A stretch of 64,000 nucleotides of DNA from Streptomyces ipomoeae 91-03 (GCF_000317595.1 NZ_AEJC01000250.1:19906-83905); one strand, 5' to 3'; shown: positions 29,839 through 38,836, counted from the stretch's first letter. The notes: generated by a model not told the origin, from the letters alone. Made by a program: numbers and translations.

Positions 29839-32800
29839 GTGACGGAACCTGATGACCCATCGGCAGAGTCGGCGGCGCCGTGCGTCGTGTTGCGCAACGA
29901 CGAGGAGCAGTACGCCATCTGGCCCGCCGAACGCCGGATCCCGGCCGGGTGGCGCCCGATCGGCGCCCCGGCGTCCGCCGCGCGGTGCGGGCGCCTGGTC
30001 GACCGTCTGTGGACCGACATGCGCCCCGCGAGCGCCCGCGCCAAGGGGCGGCTCGCCGGATCCGCGCCGAGCACGGTGCCCGACCTGGTCCGGGAGCGGG
30101 CGCGGCGTGAGCCGTCCGCTCTCGCCGTGCTCTCGGACGAGGGCCGGCTCAGCTACGCCGAACTGACCGGCCGCGCCGAACGGCTTGCCCACGAGCTGAG
30201 GGAATCGGGCGTCGACGCGGAGTCCGTCGTCGGTGTGTGCCTCGACCGAGGGCCCGAACTGGTCGTCGCGCTGCTGGCGGTGCTGAACTCCGGCGGCGCG
30301 TTCCTGCCCCTCGACCCGGCGACACCGCGGCAACGGACGGTCGCACTGGTCGGGGAGACCGGTTCACGCCTCATCGTCTCCAGCCGCGAGCACGCCCTGA
30401 CGTTCGCCGAGTGCGAGGCACGGATCGTCCACGTCGGGTCCGCCAGGGGAGCGGTCACGCGAACACCGCCGGCGAAGCCGCCGCGGGCCCGCGGCCCGCG
30501 GCCCGACGACCTCGCCTACGTGATCTACACCTCCGGATCCACCGGACCTCCGAAGGGCGTGATGATCACCCACCGGGCGCTGAGCCACTCCCTCACCGCG
30601 GTGGCGCGGGCATACGAACTGGCGCCCGGCGACCGGGTGCTGCACTCCGCGGCGCTCGGCTTCGACACCTCACTGGAACAGATCTTCGCCACGCTGATCA
30701 GCGGCGCGACGCTCGTCCTGGCGGGAACCCGGATGTGGGCGCCCACCGACCTGCTGCACCGCCTTCCGGAGCACGGGATCACCGTCGCCGACCTGACCCC
30801 CGCCTACTGGCATCGGCTCCTCTCCATCGCGGACCGCGGCGAGAGCCTCGCGTCGCTGAGGCTCGCCATCGTCGGCGGCGAGATCGTCGGCGTGAAGGAC
30901 TGCCGCGCCCTTCTGCGCCGGATCCCCGGCGCGCGTCTCGTCAACGCCTACGGCCTCACGGAGACGGCCATCACCTCCATGCTCTGCGAACTGAACGAGG
31001 AGGTGCTCGCCGCGCCGGACACCGCCGTCGCCCCGGTCGGCAGGCCCTTGGCGGGCAGCCACGTCCATCTGCTCGACGCCGAACTGCGCCCGGTGCCGCC
31101 GGGCGAGCGCGGTGAGATCTACATCGGCGGGCCGGTGCTGGCACGCGGTATCTGGCGGCAACCCGCCCTGACCGCACAGCAGTTCACAGCCGACCCGCAC
31201 GGCTCCGCGCCGGACCGCATGTATCGCACCGGGGATCTGGGCCGCCGGCGCTCGGACGGCAACCTGGAAGTCCTGGGCCGTGTCGACGACCAGATGAAGA
31301 TCCGCGGGTTCCGGGTCGACCCCGCCGAGATCGAGGCCGCGCTCGTCTCCCGCCCGGAGGTCGGCGAGGCGATGGTGGTGGCCCGGTTGCGCGACAACGG
31401 CGACCGGGACATCGTCGCCTACTACACGCCGACCGCGTCGTCGGCCGGCGACGACACGGTGCTGCCGACCCGGCTGCGGTCGGCGCTCGCCGAGGTCCTG
31501 CCCGGCTACATGATCCCGGCGGCCTTCCACACGGTGGAGCGGCTGCCCGTCACGCCCGGCGGCAAACTCGACCGCAGGGCCGTACCGGAACTCAAGGCCA
31601 CGGCGACGACGGGCGGCACCGACGACCGTCCGGTGCCGCAGGGGATGGCCCAGCTGTGGAGCCAGATCCTGGACGTGGACTACGTCCGTCCCCACGACGA
31701 CTTCTTCGAACTGGGCGGCAACTCGCTGCTGGCCATGGAGATGCTCGCCCGCACCCGCGTCGTCTTCGGTATCGGCGTCACCCAGATTCGCGACCTGACC
31801 CGTTCCCTGCTGCGGTATCCGACGCTCGCCGCGTTCGCCGAGTCCGTGCGCCAGGCACGCGCGGGCACACTGGCCCACCCGGCCGGCGGAAGCATCGACT
31901 TCGCCGCCGAGGCCGACCGGAGCGTTCCGGTGGCAGGCCGTGACGCGCCGGCCCCGGACCCCCGCCACCCCGGCGACGTCCTCCTCACCGGGGCGACGGG
32001 GTTCTGCGGGGCGTACATGATCGACGAGCTGCTGCGCAGGACGACGGGACGGATCCTCTGCCTCGTCAGGGCCTCCGACGACCAGCACGGCATGGAGCGG
32101 ATCCGCGCGAGTCACCAGCGGCACGTCCGCAGCGTTCTGTCCAGCACGCGCGTCCAGCCGGTCGTCGGCGATCTGGGCAAGCCCGGACTGGGACTGTCCC
32201 CGAGCCGGTTCGAGGAGCTGGGATCGATCATCGACGCCGTCTACCACTTCGGCGGTCAGGTCAATTTCATCTACCCGTACCACGAGTTGCGCGCGGCCAA
32301 CGTCGACGGAACCTACGAGATCATCCGCCTCGCCGCCGGCCGGTCCGTCCCCGTCCACTTCACCTCCAGCATGGCGGTGCTCGCCGGATTCGGGCGGGCC
32401 GGGGTGCGCGAGGTGACGGAGAGCACGCCGCTTCGCTTCCCCGAGTACCTGTCGGTGGGATACGTGGAGACCAAATGGGTCGCCGAGGCGCTGCTGCGGA
32501 AGGCGTCCGACGCGGGCCTGCCGGTCGCCGTCCACCGCCTGATGGACATCACGGGCAGCAGCGGAACCGGCGTGATGAACACCAGCAGCGAGATGGCCGC
32601 CCTCATCGACTTCATCGCGCGGACCGGGCTGTGCCCCGACGTCCGGCTGCCGCTCGACTTCCTGCCGGCCGACCACCTCGCCCGCGCGATCGGGCACATC
32701 TCCACCCACCGTCCCGCTCACGGCGAGGTCTACCACCTCACCAACCCCCGCCCCACCCTGCTGAGTTCGCTCGCCGAGCGGCTGCGCCGACGCGGTTGCC

Positions 32801-33117
32801 CGGTCCAGGAGATCCCCTACGGTGAATGGACCGCCGCTCTGGTGAAGCACGCGGCCGGGCACCCCACCGACGCGATCACCCCGTTCGTCCCGCTCTTCGT
32901 CGACCGGTGCCACCGCGCCGACATCACGGTGAGTGAGATGTACTTCCTGGACGTTTTCCCGGAGTTCACCGCCGACAACGGGGAACGGGCGCTGAAGGAC
33001 GCCGGGATCGACGTTCCGCCGGTGGACGCGGAGATGCTGGACCGCTACATCGACTTCCTGCGGCAGCCGGACCATCTCCAGCCGGTGGAGCGCCACGAGC
33101 ACGGAGCGGCACAGTGA
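29839..33117 (+). CDS. single-module NRPS: MbtH-adenylation-thiolation-reductase, no condensation domain
   Basis: 1092-aa megasynthase from GTG 29839 (AGGAGG, 6-nt spacing). Residues 10-62 are a fused MbtH-like domain (RNDEEQYAIWPAERRIPAGW ... LWTDMRP). The A domain (80-560) has YTSGSTGPPKG, NAYGLTE, YRTGDLG, DDQMKIRGFRVDPAEIE and PVTPGGKLDRR. The T domain has ELGGNS with phosphopantetheine site S629. The C-terminal thioester reductase (about 715-1085) has LLTGATGFCGAYMI and Y875/K879 (YVETK), implying NADPH-dependent release as aldehyde or alcohol. A hand-aligned specificity set is D276, T277, E280, D318, I344, G346, A370, I378, T379, pointing to a basic amino acid. There is no C domain; the overlapping transferase gene may supply that step. 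Confidence 0.93.
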   Translation: MTEPDDPSAESAAPCVVLRNDEEQYAIWPAERRIPAGWRPIGAPASAARCGRLVDRLWTDMRPASARAKGRLAGSAPSTVPDLVRERARREPSALAVLSDEGRLSYAELTGRAERLAHELRESGVDAESVVGVCLDRGPELVVALLAVLNSGGAFLPLDPATPRQRTVALVGETGSRLIVSSREHALTFAECEARIVHVGSARGAVTRTPPAKPPRARGPRPDDLAYVIYTSGSTGPPKGVMITHRALSHSLTAVARAYELAPGDRVLHSAALGFDTSLEQIFATLISGATLVLAGTRMWAPTDLLHRLPEHGITVADLTPAYWHRLLSIADRGESLASLRLAIVGGEIVGVKDCRALLRRIPGARLVNAYGLTETAITSMLCELNEEVLAAPDTAVAPVGRPLAGSHVHLLDAELRPVPPGERGEIYIGGPVLARGIWRQPALTAQQFTADPHGSAPDRMYRTGDLGRRRSDGNLEVLGRVDDQMKIRGFRVDPAEIEAALVSRPEVGEAMVVARLRDNGDRDIVAYYTPTASSAGDDTVLPTRLRSALAEVLPGYMIPAAFHTVERLPVTPGGKLDRRAVPELKATATTGGTDDRPVPQGMAQLWSQILDVDYVRPHDDFFELGGNSLLAMEMLARTRVVFGIGVTQIRDLTRSLLRYPTLAAFAESVRQARAGTLAHPAGGSIDFAAEADRSVPVAGRDAPAPDPRHPGDVLLTGATGFCGAYMIDELLRRTTGRILCLVRASDDQHGMERIRASHQRHVRSVLSSTRVQPVVGDLGKPGLGLSPSRFEELGSIIDAVYHFGGQVNFIYPYHELRAANVDGTYEIIRLAAGRSVPVHFTSSMAVLAGFGRAGVREVTESTPLRFPEYLSVGYVETKWVAEALLRKASDAGLPVAVHRLMDITGSSGTGVMNTSSEMAALIDFIARTGLCPDVRLPLDFLPADHLARAIGHISTHRPAHGEVYHLTNPRPTLLSSLAERLRRRGCPVQEIPYGEWTAALVKHAAGHPTDAITPFVPLFVDRCHRADITVSEMYFLDVFPEFTADNGERALKDAGIDVPPVDAEMLDRYIDFLRQPDHLQPVERHEHGAAQ

Positions 33118-33905
33118 TGAGCCGACGCCCCGCCTGGGAGGCGTTGAACGTACTGGAAGCGGCCCACGACGGTCCGGTGGCCTTCTGCGCCGACCTCAGT
33201 CCCGCAAGCCTCCTGGCGGCGTACCGCGCCGGGGTCTATCCGTTCCCGGCATCCGACGAGTACACCCGCGCCCTCAACGAGGCGCTCTTCGCCGATCAGG
33301 TCCAGGAGGGCCGTATCCGGCTCATGGGCGAGGAATCGGCCGATCCCTACGCCGTCTCCTGGTGGTCGCCCGACCCCAGGCCGGTACTGCCCGTCTCGGC
33401 CACACACCTCAGCAGGAGCCTGGCCCGGCGGCTGCGCAACCGGCTGCCGTGGTCGACCAGCCTGGACCGGCGGTTCGAGCAGGTCGTCCGCGCATGCCGG
33501 GCCGGCCGCGTCCCGGTGTGGCTCACCGAAGAACTGATCGCCGGCCTGATCCGCCTGCACGATCTGGGGCATGCGCACAGCGTGGAGGTGTGGGAGGACG
33601 GCGATCTGGTCGGTGGCGTCTTCGGCCTCGAGATCGGATCGGTCTTCAGCATGGACTCGATGTTCTTCCACCGACCCGGCGCCTCGAAGGTCGCGGTGAC
33701 CGATCTCGCGGCGCGCTTCGCCGAGGCCGGCGGCATGCTGCTCGACGCTCAGCGGGACAGCCCGCACGTCCGCGACCTGGGCGGCGTTCTCGTACCGAGA
33801 GCGCAGTACGTGCGACACCTCCGGTGCGCCGCGCATGACAGGCTTCCGCTGCCTACCGCCATGCTGCCCGCCCGCCGCCTCGTCCAGCCGAGGGGAGCGC
33901 GCTGA
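33114..33905 (+). CDS. leucyl/phenylalanyl-tRNA-protein transferase homologue (Aat-like)
   Basis: 263-aa GNAT-fold aminoacyl-tRNA-dependent transferase. Aat motifs are clear: AGVYPFP, WWSPDPRPVLP, GHAHSVEVWEDGDLVGGVFGLEIG and the SMFFHRPGASKVA region. Canonical Aat moves Leu or Phe from tRNA to proteins with N-terminal Lys or Arg. Here the GTG start overlaps the NRPS stop (GTGA; GGAG lies 7 nt upstream), so the partner is more likely the aminoacyl-thioester on the NRPS T domain. An ATG at 33117 is an alternative start. A Leu/Asp N-end-rule role cannot be excluded, but no clpS/clpA-type neighbour is present. Confidence 0.9.
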   Translation: MMSRRPAWEALNVLEAAHDGPVAFCADLSPASLLAAYRAGVYPFPASDEYTRALNEALFADQVQEGRIRLMGEESADPYAVSWWSPDPRPVLPVSATHLSRSLARRLRNRLPWSTSLDRRFEQVVRACRAGRVPVWLTEELIAGLIRLHDLGHAHSVEVWEDGDLVGGVFGLEIGSVFSMDSMFFHRPGASKVAVTDLAARFAEAGGMLLDAQRDSPHVRDLGGVLVPRAQYVRHLRCAAHDRLPLPTAMLPARRLVQPRGAR

Positions 33906-33937
33906 CCGCGTGCGCACGGGTGACACGGTGGTCGCGC

Positions 33938-36900
33938 TCACGAGCCGGGGGCCCCGTGACCGCGCCGCAGGACGAGCTCCCCCTCCTCCACCGTCATCGG
34001 CCGGGCGAACAGGTACCCCTGCCCGAACCGGCAGCCGATGCTCGTCAGCAGCTCCCGCTGCTCCTGCTCCTCGATACCCTCGGCGATCACCTGGAGCCCG
34101 AGCGCGTCGGCGAGGCGGACGATGCCCTCGACCAGGGCCACCTGCTGGGAGTCCCGCGGGACGCCGTCGATGTACGTCTTGTCGATCTTGAGTACGTCGA
34201 TGGAGAAGTCCCGGAGATAGCGCAGCGAGGCGTAGCCGGTGCCGAAGTCGTCGATCGCGATACGCACACCGGTGTCCTTCAGCTCCCGGATGAGCGCGTC
34301 GATCTGGTCCGTCCGCTGCATGAGCACCGACTCGGTGAGCTCCAGCTGCAGCGTGCCCGGTACCAGGCCGGTGGCGTCGAGGGACTCGTGGACCTCGTCC
34401 AGGAAGCTCATGTTCCGCCACTGCCGGGCCGACACGTTGACGCTGAGATACGGCGGCGTGGGCAGCCGGACGCGGCGCTGCAGCCGGGCGATGTCGGCCG
34501 TGGCGTGGCGCAGCACCCAGGCGCCCAGCATCGAGATGTGCCCGGACTCCTCGGCCAGCGGGATGAACCGCCCCGGTGGGACCGGTCCGGTGGGCAGGTG
34601 CGGCCAGCGGGCCAGCGCCTCGAAGCCCACCACCTGGTCCGTGATGATGTCCACGACCGGCTGGTAGCACAGGGAGAACTCCCCTCGGCCTATCGCCCCG
34701 GCCATCTGTGCCTGGAGATCGTGGCGCTCGACCATCCGGATGCGTTGCTGGGGCTGGAAACGCCGCCACTGCCGTTTCCCCGCGGCCTTGGCGGCGTACA
34801 GGGCCAGATCGGCGAGTGCCAGGAGTTCGTCGGCGTCCGTGGTGTCCCGGGCCGTGGCCACGCCCACGCTGGCGGAGACGCTCACCGACTCCTCCCACAG
34901 CCGGAAGGGCCGGTTCAGCGTCTGGATCACCTGCGCGGCCAGCAGCTCGGCGTCAAGGGGCTGCTTGGCGTCCTCCATCAGCACGGCGAACTCGTCGCCG
35001 CCGAGACGCGCCGCCGTGTCGGTCCGGCGCAGCGTCGCCGACAGGCGCTCCGCCACCGCGCGCAGCAGTCGGTCGCCGACCGCGTGCCCGAGCGTGTCGT
35101 TGACGATCTTGAAGTCGTCCAGGTCGATGAAGAGAAGGCACGTGATCGCCGACTCGCGCCGGCCACGCAGCAGCGCGCGCGTGGTCCGCTCCAGAAGCAG
35201 CGTCCGGTTGGGCAGACCGGTCAGGGAGTCGTGGAAGGCGCGCTGCGTCAGCTCGTGCTCCAGCCGGCGCTGCTCGGTGACGTCCCGCAACGTGATGACC
35301 AGCCCGCCCACGGTCCGGTCCCGCCGCAGGTCGCGGCAGCGCACCTCCACCTCGATGCGGTCCGAGTTCCGCACCACCCACCAGTGGTCGTGCGCTTCCT
35401 GCCGTCCGTCGTTCAGCAGGCTCGTCAGGGTGCGGTCGACCCGGCCGCGCTCCTGGGGTTCCACCAGGTCCTGCAGTTCGATGCCCACCAGGTCGGAGCT
35501 GCCGAACACGGCGCGCGCCGACGGACTGGCGTAACGGACGGTTGTGTCGTCGTCGACGATGAGGATGACGTCCGAGGCGTTGTGCACCAGGGTGCGGAAG
35601 TACGCCTCGCTCTCCTTGCGGGTGATCTCCCGCCGCAGCGCGATGCGTTCCGCCGCCAGCCCCGCGTGCGAGGCCAGGATCTCGAGCGAGCCGCGCATCT
35701 CGGAGAGCCGCCGCTCGGGGCCCGCCACCAGCAGTACGCCCGAGGTCTCGCCGTCGGCCGGACGGCCCGGCAGGACCATGGGACAGACCAGCGCGGTCGG
35801 CAGGCCCGCGAGGCGCGCGGCGATGTCCGGCCCGAGCGCGGCGACGGGCACCAGAAGAGTGCGGTGCCGAGCGAGGCACTCCGCCCCGGTCCGCGTGGGC
35901 TCTCCCTCGTTCAGACGCCCGTACAGGTTCGCGGCGTGGCGGGCCGACAGGACCAAGGTCGCGTGTCGGGCCTTCGGTGCGAACAGCGCGGTGACCGCCG
36001 CTTCGCATGCCCGCGCGACATCCCCCGGCAGGAACGCCTCCACCAGTGAGGCGGCTGCGGCGCGCAGTGTCTGTTCCCGCGCGACCGCGCTGTGGTGCGC
36101 CATCACCATCACGGCGAGCCGCAGGATCACCAGCACCAGCAGCGCGGCTGCCGCGGTGGCCGCCGCGTCGTCGTGTATGCCGCCCACACCCGCCTCATGG
36201 ATCAGCACCGAGGCCGGGATCAGTGTGGCCGCCGCGAGCAGCAGGAGCCGGCGCCGCGACGGAAGCGGGGACTGCGACCGGGGCTCAGACCTGCTCACCG
36301 CCGCCATGGAGGGGTGCAGAGCGGCCAGCCCCCAGGCCGTGCAGAAGACGATCCAGCCGGAGTCCGGCAGGGTGCGTCCCGGCGACACGTCGTTGAGCCG
36401 CAGGATCCTGTAGGCGATGTCGAAGCAGAGCAGTGTGCTCGTGCCCAGGGCGAGCAGCTGTACGGCACGGTTGGGGCCGGAGACGGGCCGGGGGGCGAGC
36501 AGCAGGGCCAGCATCGCCAGCATCACGACGTCCCCGAGCGGGAAGGCGATGCCGATCGCGCGCTGATGCCAGGTGAGGTCCTCCAGCCGGGCCGGCGGTC
36601 GCAGCAGAAAGACCCACATCGGCAGGGCGAACCCGGCCGTGATGATCAGCGCGTCGAGCAGGCCGGGCAGACCACGGCCCACCCGTTTGTGCCGCACCAG
36701 ACCGAGCAGACCCGCGATGAGCAGGGCGTAGGCCGCGAGGTAGCAGGCGACCACCGGGGACGGCAACGGGTCGGACGCGGGGAGGTATTGCTCCCGCACG
36801 TCGTAGTAGGTGTTGGCCGCGGCGAAGAGCAGCAGCCCGGCGGCTGCCGCCCACCACGGCCGGCGTTGCGCGGGGCGGTGGACACGAACCCCGGTCAGGA

Positions 36901-37171
36901 CAGCGACGGTTCCCGCCAGAGCGACGGCGGCCCACAGCGGCGCACGCAGGTCCGGGACGGTCAGATAGACGCCGGTGACGGCCCCTACCAGGCCGGCGTA
37001 GGTGGCCATCGAACGGTGGACCGGCAACAAGGGCAAGCACCCCGAATCGGTGGAGACCGAACTGTGCGGCACGCTCCGACGTGGGCTTCCTGTACTGATC
37101 GTAGACACCGCCGCGCTGCCCCGCATGTCGTGTTCCGGTGCCCGGTCCTCCTGCGGTTCCGGTGCCGGCAC
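33938..37171 (-). CDS. second membrane-bound PAS-GGDEF-EAL cyclic-di-GMP enzyme
   Basis: Paralogue of the gene at 26571, up to 1077 aa. About ten membrane helices precede a GAF-like region, a PAS domain (AYFRTLVHNASDVILIVDDD), GGDEF at 724-728 with an I-site RRTD five residues earlier, and EAL at 851-853. LELTESVLM, IDDFGTGYASL, LKIDKTYID and IAEGIEE are intact, so both activities look possible. The start is uncertain: GTG 37171 has AAGGA directly adjacent, and downstream ATG 37126 or ATG 37009 (MATYAGLV) may be used, since membrane helices begin there. It is convergent with the transferase gene (32-nt gap) and 16 nt after galE2. Confidence 0.9.
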   Translation of the reverse strand: MPAPEPQEDRAPEHDMRGSAAVSTISTGSPRRSVPHSSVSTDSGCLPLLPVHRSMATYAGLVGAVTGVYLTVPDLRAPLWAAVALAGTVAVLTGVRVHRPAQRRPWWAAAAGLLLFAAANTYYDVREQYLPASDPLPSPVVACYLAAYALLIAGLLGLVRHKRVGRGLPGLLDALIITAGFALPMWVFLLRPPARLEDLTWHQRAIGIAFPLGDVVMLAMLALLLAPRPVSGPNRAVQLLALGTSTLLCFDIAYRILRLNDVSPGRTLPDSGWIVFCTAWGLAALHPSMAAVSRSEPRSQSPLPSRRRLLLLAAATLIPASVLIHEAGVGGIHDDAAATAAAALLVLVILRLAVMVMAHHSAVAREQTLRAAAASLVEAFLPGDVARACEAAVTALFAPKARHATLVLSARHAANLYGRLNEGEPTRTGAECLARHRTLLVPVAALGPDIAARLAGLPTALVCPMVLPGRPADGETSGVLLVAGPERRLSEMRGSLEILASHAGLAAERIALRREITRKESEAYFRTLVHNASDVILIVDDDTTVRYASPSARAVFGSSDLVGIELQDLVEPQERGRVDRTLTSLLNDGRQEAHDHWWVVRNSDRIEVEVRCRDLRRDRTVGGLVITLRDVTEQRRLEHELTQRAFHDSLTGLPNRTLLLERTTRALLRGRRESAITCLLFIDLDDFKIVNDTLGHAVGDRLLRAVAERLSATLRRTDTAARLGGDEFAVLMEDAKQPLDAELLAAQVIQTLNRPFRLWEESVSVSASVGVATARDTTDADELLALADLALYAAKAAGKRQWRRFQPQQRIRMVERHDLQAQMAGAIGRGEFSLCYQPVVDIITDQVVGFEALARWPHLPTGPVPPGRFIPLAEESGHISMLGAWVLRHATADIARLQRRVRLPTPPYLSVNVSARQWRNMSFLDEVHESLDATGLVPGTLQLELTESVLMQRTDQIDALIRELKDTGVRIAIDDFGTGYASLRYLRDFSIDVLKIDKTYIDGVPRDSQQVALVEGIVRLADALGLQVIAEGIEEQEQRELLTSIGCRFGQGYLFARPMTVEEGELVLRRGHGAPGS

Positions 37172-37187
37172 TCCTTCAATTCCGGTG

Positions 37188-38246
37188 CTACTCCTCCTTC
37201 GTCGTCGGCCGCCGGGCCGAGTCCGCGTAGCCGTACGGATTGAACCGCTGGAAGCGCCAGGCGTCCCGGCACATGTCGTCGAGGTCCCGGGTGGGATGCC
37301 AGCCCCATGCGCGCGCCACGGCGCCGACGTCGGCGACGAGTTCGGCCACGTCGCCGGGGCGGCGCGGCGCGACCCGGTACGGGATGGACCGGCCGCAGAT
37401 TCTGGAGAACGCGGCGACGACGTCGAGGATCGAGCTGCCCCGGCCCAGACCCAGGTTGTACACGTGCATGCCGGGGGAGTCGGCGAGATGGTCGAGGGCG
37501 ACGCGGTGCGCGTCGACGGTGTCCATGACGTGGATGTAGTCGCGGACCGCGGTCCCGTCCGGGGTGGGGTGGTCGGCGCCGTGGACGGTCAGCTGTTCCC
37601 GTGTGCCGACGGCGACCTGCGCCAGGAACAGCATCAGACTGTCGGGCGTGCCACGCGGGTCCTCGCCGAGCAGCCCGCTGGGGTGGGCCCCGACCGGATT
37701 GAAGTACCGCAGGCACAGCACGGTGTACTCGGGATGCCAGCGGCAGATGTCGGCGAGGAGCTGCTCACAGGCCCACTTGGAGGCGGCGTAGGGGTTGGTG
37801 GGCCGGGCGGGGGTGGATTCGTCGAGCGGCCCGGGTCCGGCGTCGCCGTAGACGGAACAGGACGAGGAGTACACGAGCTGATGCACTCCGTGCTCGTCCA
37901 TGGCCTGGAGCAGGGTCGTCACGCCGCCCACATTGGTGTGGTAGTACTCGATGGCCGTCCGCGTCGACCCGCTCACGGACTTGAGCCCCGCGAAGTGCAC
38001 GACCGCGTCCACCGTGTGCCGGTCGAAGACGGCGGAGAGAGCTCGCCGGTCACGGATGTCCAGCTCGTAGACGGTGCCGAGGAAGCGCCCGGCGACGCGC
38101 TCCACCCGCGCGAAGACCTCCGGCGTGCTGTTGGTGTAGTCGTCGACCACGATCAGCTCATAGCCGTGGTCGAGCAGTTCGACGCACGCGTGGCTGCCGA
38201 TGAAGCCGGCTCCACCGGTGATCAGGAGTGTTGTCGGTGCGCTCAT
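37188..38246 (-). CDS. galE: UDP-glucose 4-epimerase, second island copy
   Basis: 352-aa extended SDR with LLITGGAGFIGSHACVELLD, YSSSCSVYGD, NPYAASKWACEQ (YxxxK intact) and RYFNPVGAHPSG. It is strongly similar to galE at 19540, so the island holds two complete epimerases. It is followed 16 nt later by the second GGDEF-EAL gene, implying one transcript that links sugar supply to c-di-GMP turnover. The tandem island operator lies 17-42 nt before its ATG. Substrate preference (Glc/Gal or GlcNAc/GalNAc) is not determined by the sequence alone. Confidence 0.92.
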   Translation of the reverse strand: MSAPTTLLITGGAGFIGSHACVELLDHGYELIVVDDYTNSTPEVFARVERVAGRFLGTVYELDIRDRRALSAVFDRHTVDAVVHFAGLKSVSGSTRTAIEYYHTNVGGVTTLLQAMDEHGVHQLVYSSSCSVYGDAGPGPLDESTPARPTNPYAASKWACEQLLADICRWHPEYTVLCLRYFNPVGAHPSGLLGEDPRGTPDSLMLFLAQVAVGTREQLTVHGADHPTPDGTAVRDYIHVMDTVDAHRVALDHLADSPGMHVYNLGLGRGSSILDVVAAFSRICGRSIPYRVAPRRPGDVAELVADVGAVARAWGWHPTRDLDDMCRDAWRFQRFNPYGYADSARRPTTKEE

Positions 38247-38262
38247 GGAGGATCCGGTTCCT

Positions 38263-38288
38263 CATACGTCGTATGCTTACGGCGTATG
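38263..38288. promoter_or_regulatory. tandem island operator upstream of galE2
   Basis: Two abutting 13-bp palindromes: CATACGTCGTATG (38263-38275, perfect around a central T) and CTTACGGCGTATG (38276-38288, one mismatch). The internal 17-mer GTATGCTTACGGCGTAT (38271-38287) matches copy 1 at 17477 in 15/17 positions. The location, 17 nt before the galE2 ATG, fits repression by a TetR-type dimer pair. Confidence 0.65.
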
Positions 38289-38681
38289 CTTATGACTTTG
38301 CGTCCTTGGCCGCCATGAGTCAAGGGTGGCAGCACATCGGGCGCTGCCGGGGGCCCCTGGGCTGAAATCGCTGCCCTGAGCCGCGTCCGGGTGATGACCC
38401 TCAGTGAGAACAAGCTTATGTACGGGATACGACGACAGCGATGGGCGAACGGTGGTCGGCCTCTGGCGCCAGACGAGGGCGGAGCGTGATTCGGCATCGG
38501 AGCGCTCTTCCCACACGGCGATGACAGCGAGCAGGACTCATACCTGGGGATCGGCTCGGAAGGGGCACGTGAAGGCCACTTCTCCACCGCGTCGAAGGAG
38601 CAGCCCGCCGGTGACTCCCTGGCGGCATGGCCGGCGTCTGGCTCAGGGCCACTCTCTTGATCCGGTCTTGGGGGACTTCTC
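38289..38681. other. non-coding right edge of the island
   Basis: About 390 nt between galE2 and the small relic. Base composition is more A/T-rich than in flanking genes, and several short frames are open, but none has a ribosome site with a recognisable product. No repeat or tRNA-like att site was seen. Confidence 0.4.
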
Positions 38682-38836
38682 ATGCCTGTCCGCGTACCGC
38701 TGCTGGTACCAACCTTCCTGGCACTGGTCACTGCGGCGGCTTTGACCGACTGCTCGACCTCGGCCGCATGCCGAACTTCCCCACCGAGCCGATCATCAAG
38801 CAGACCGAGCGGCTACGTGACGCCCAGAGCGAGTGA
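38682..38836 (+). pseudogene. possible frameshifted small lipoprotein remnant
   Basis: ATG 38682 has GGGGGA about 8 nt upstream and encodes a basic start, a hydrophobic core (LLVPTFLALVTAAAL) and TDCSTSAA, a weak lipobox. After that the frame becomes Arg/Ser-rich, while the neighbouring frame reads RMPNFPTEPIIKQTERLRDAQSE and stops at 38836, which looks protein-like. A single frameshift near 38760 would join them. It may be a degraded or very short gene at the island edge; no family is recognised. Confidence 0.3.

Noticed and set aside
33114..33905. Housekeeping N-end-rule Aat
   Set aside because: Not excluded, but the 4-nt overlap with a condensation-free NRPS makes a biosynthetic role the better reading.
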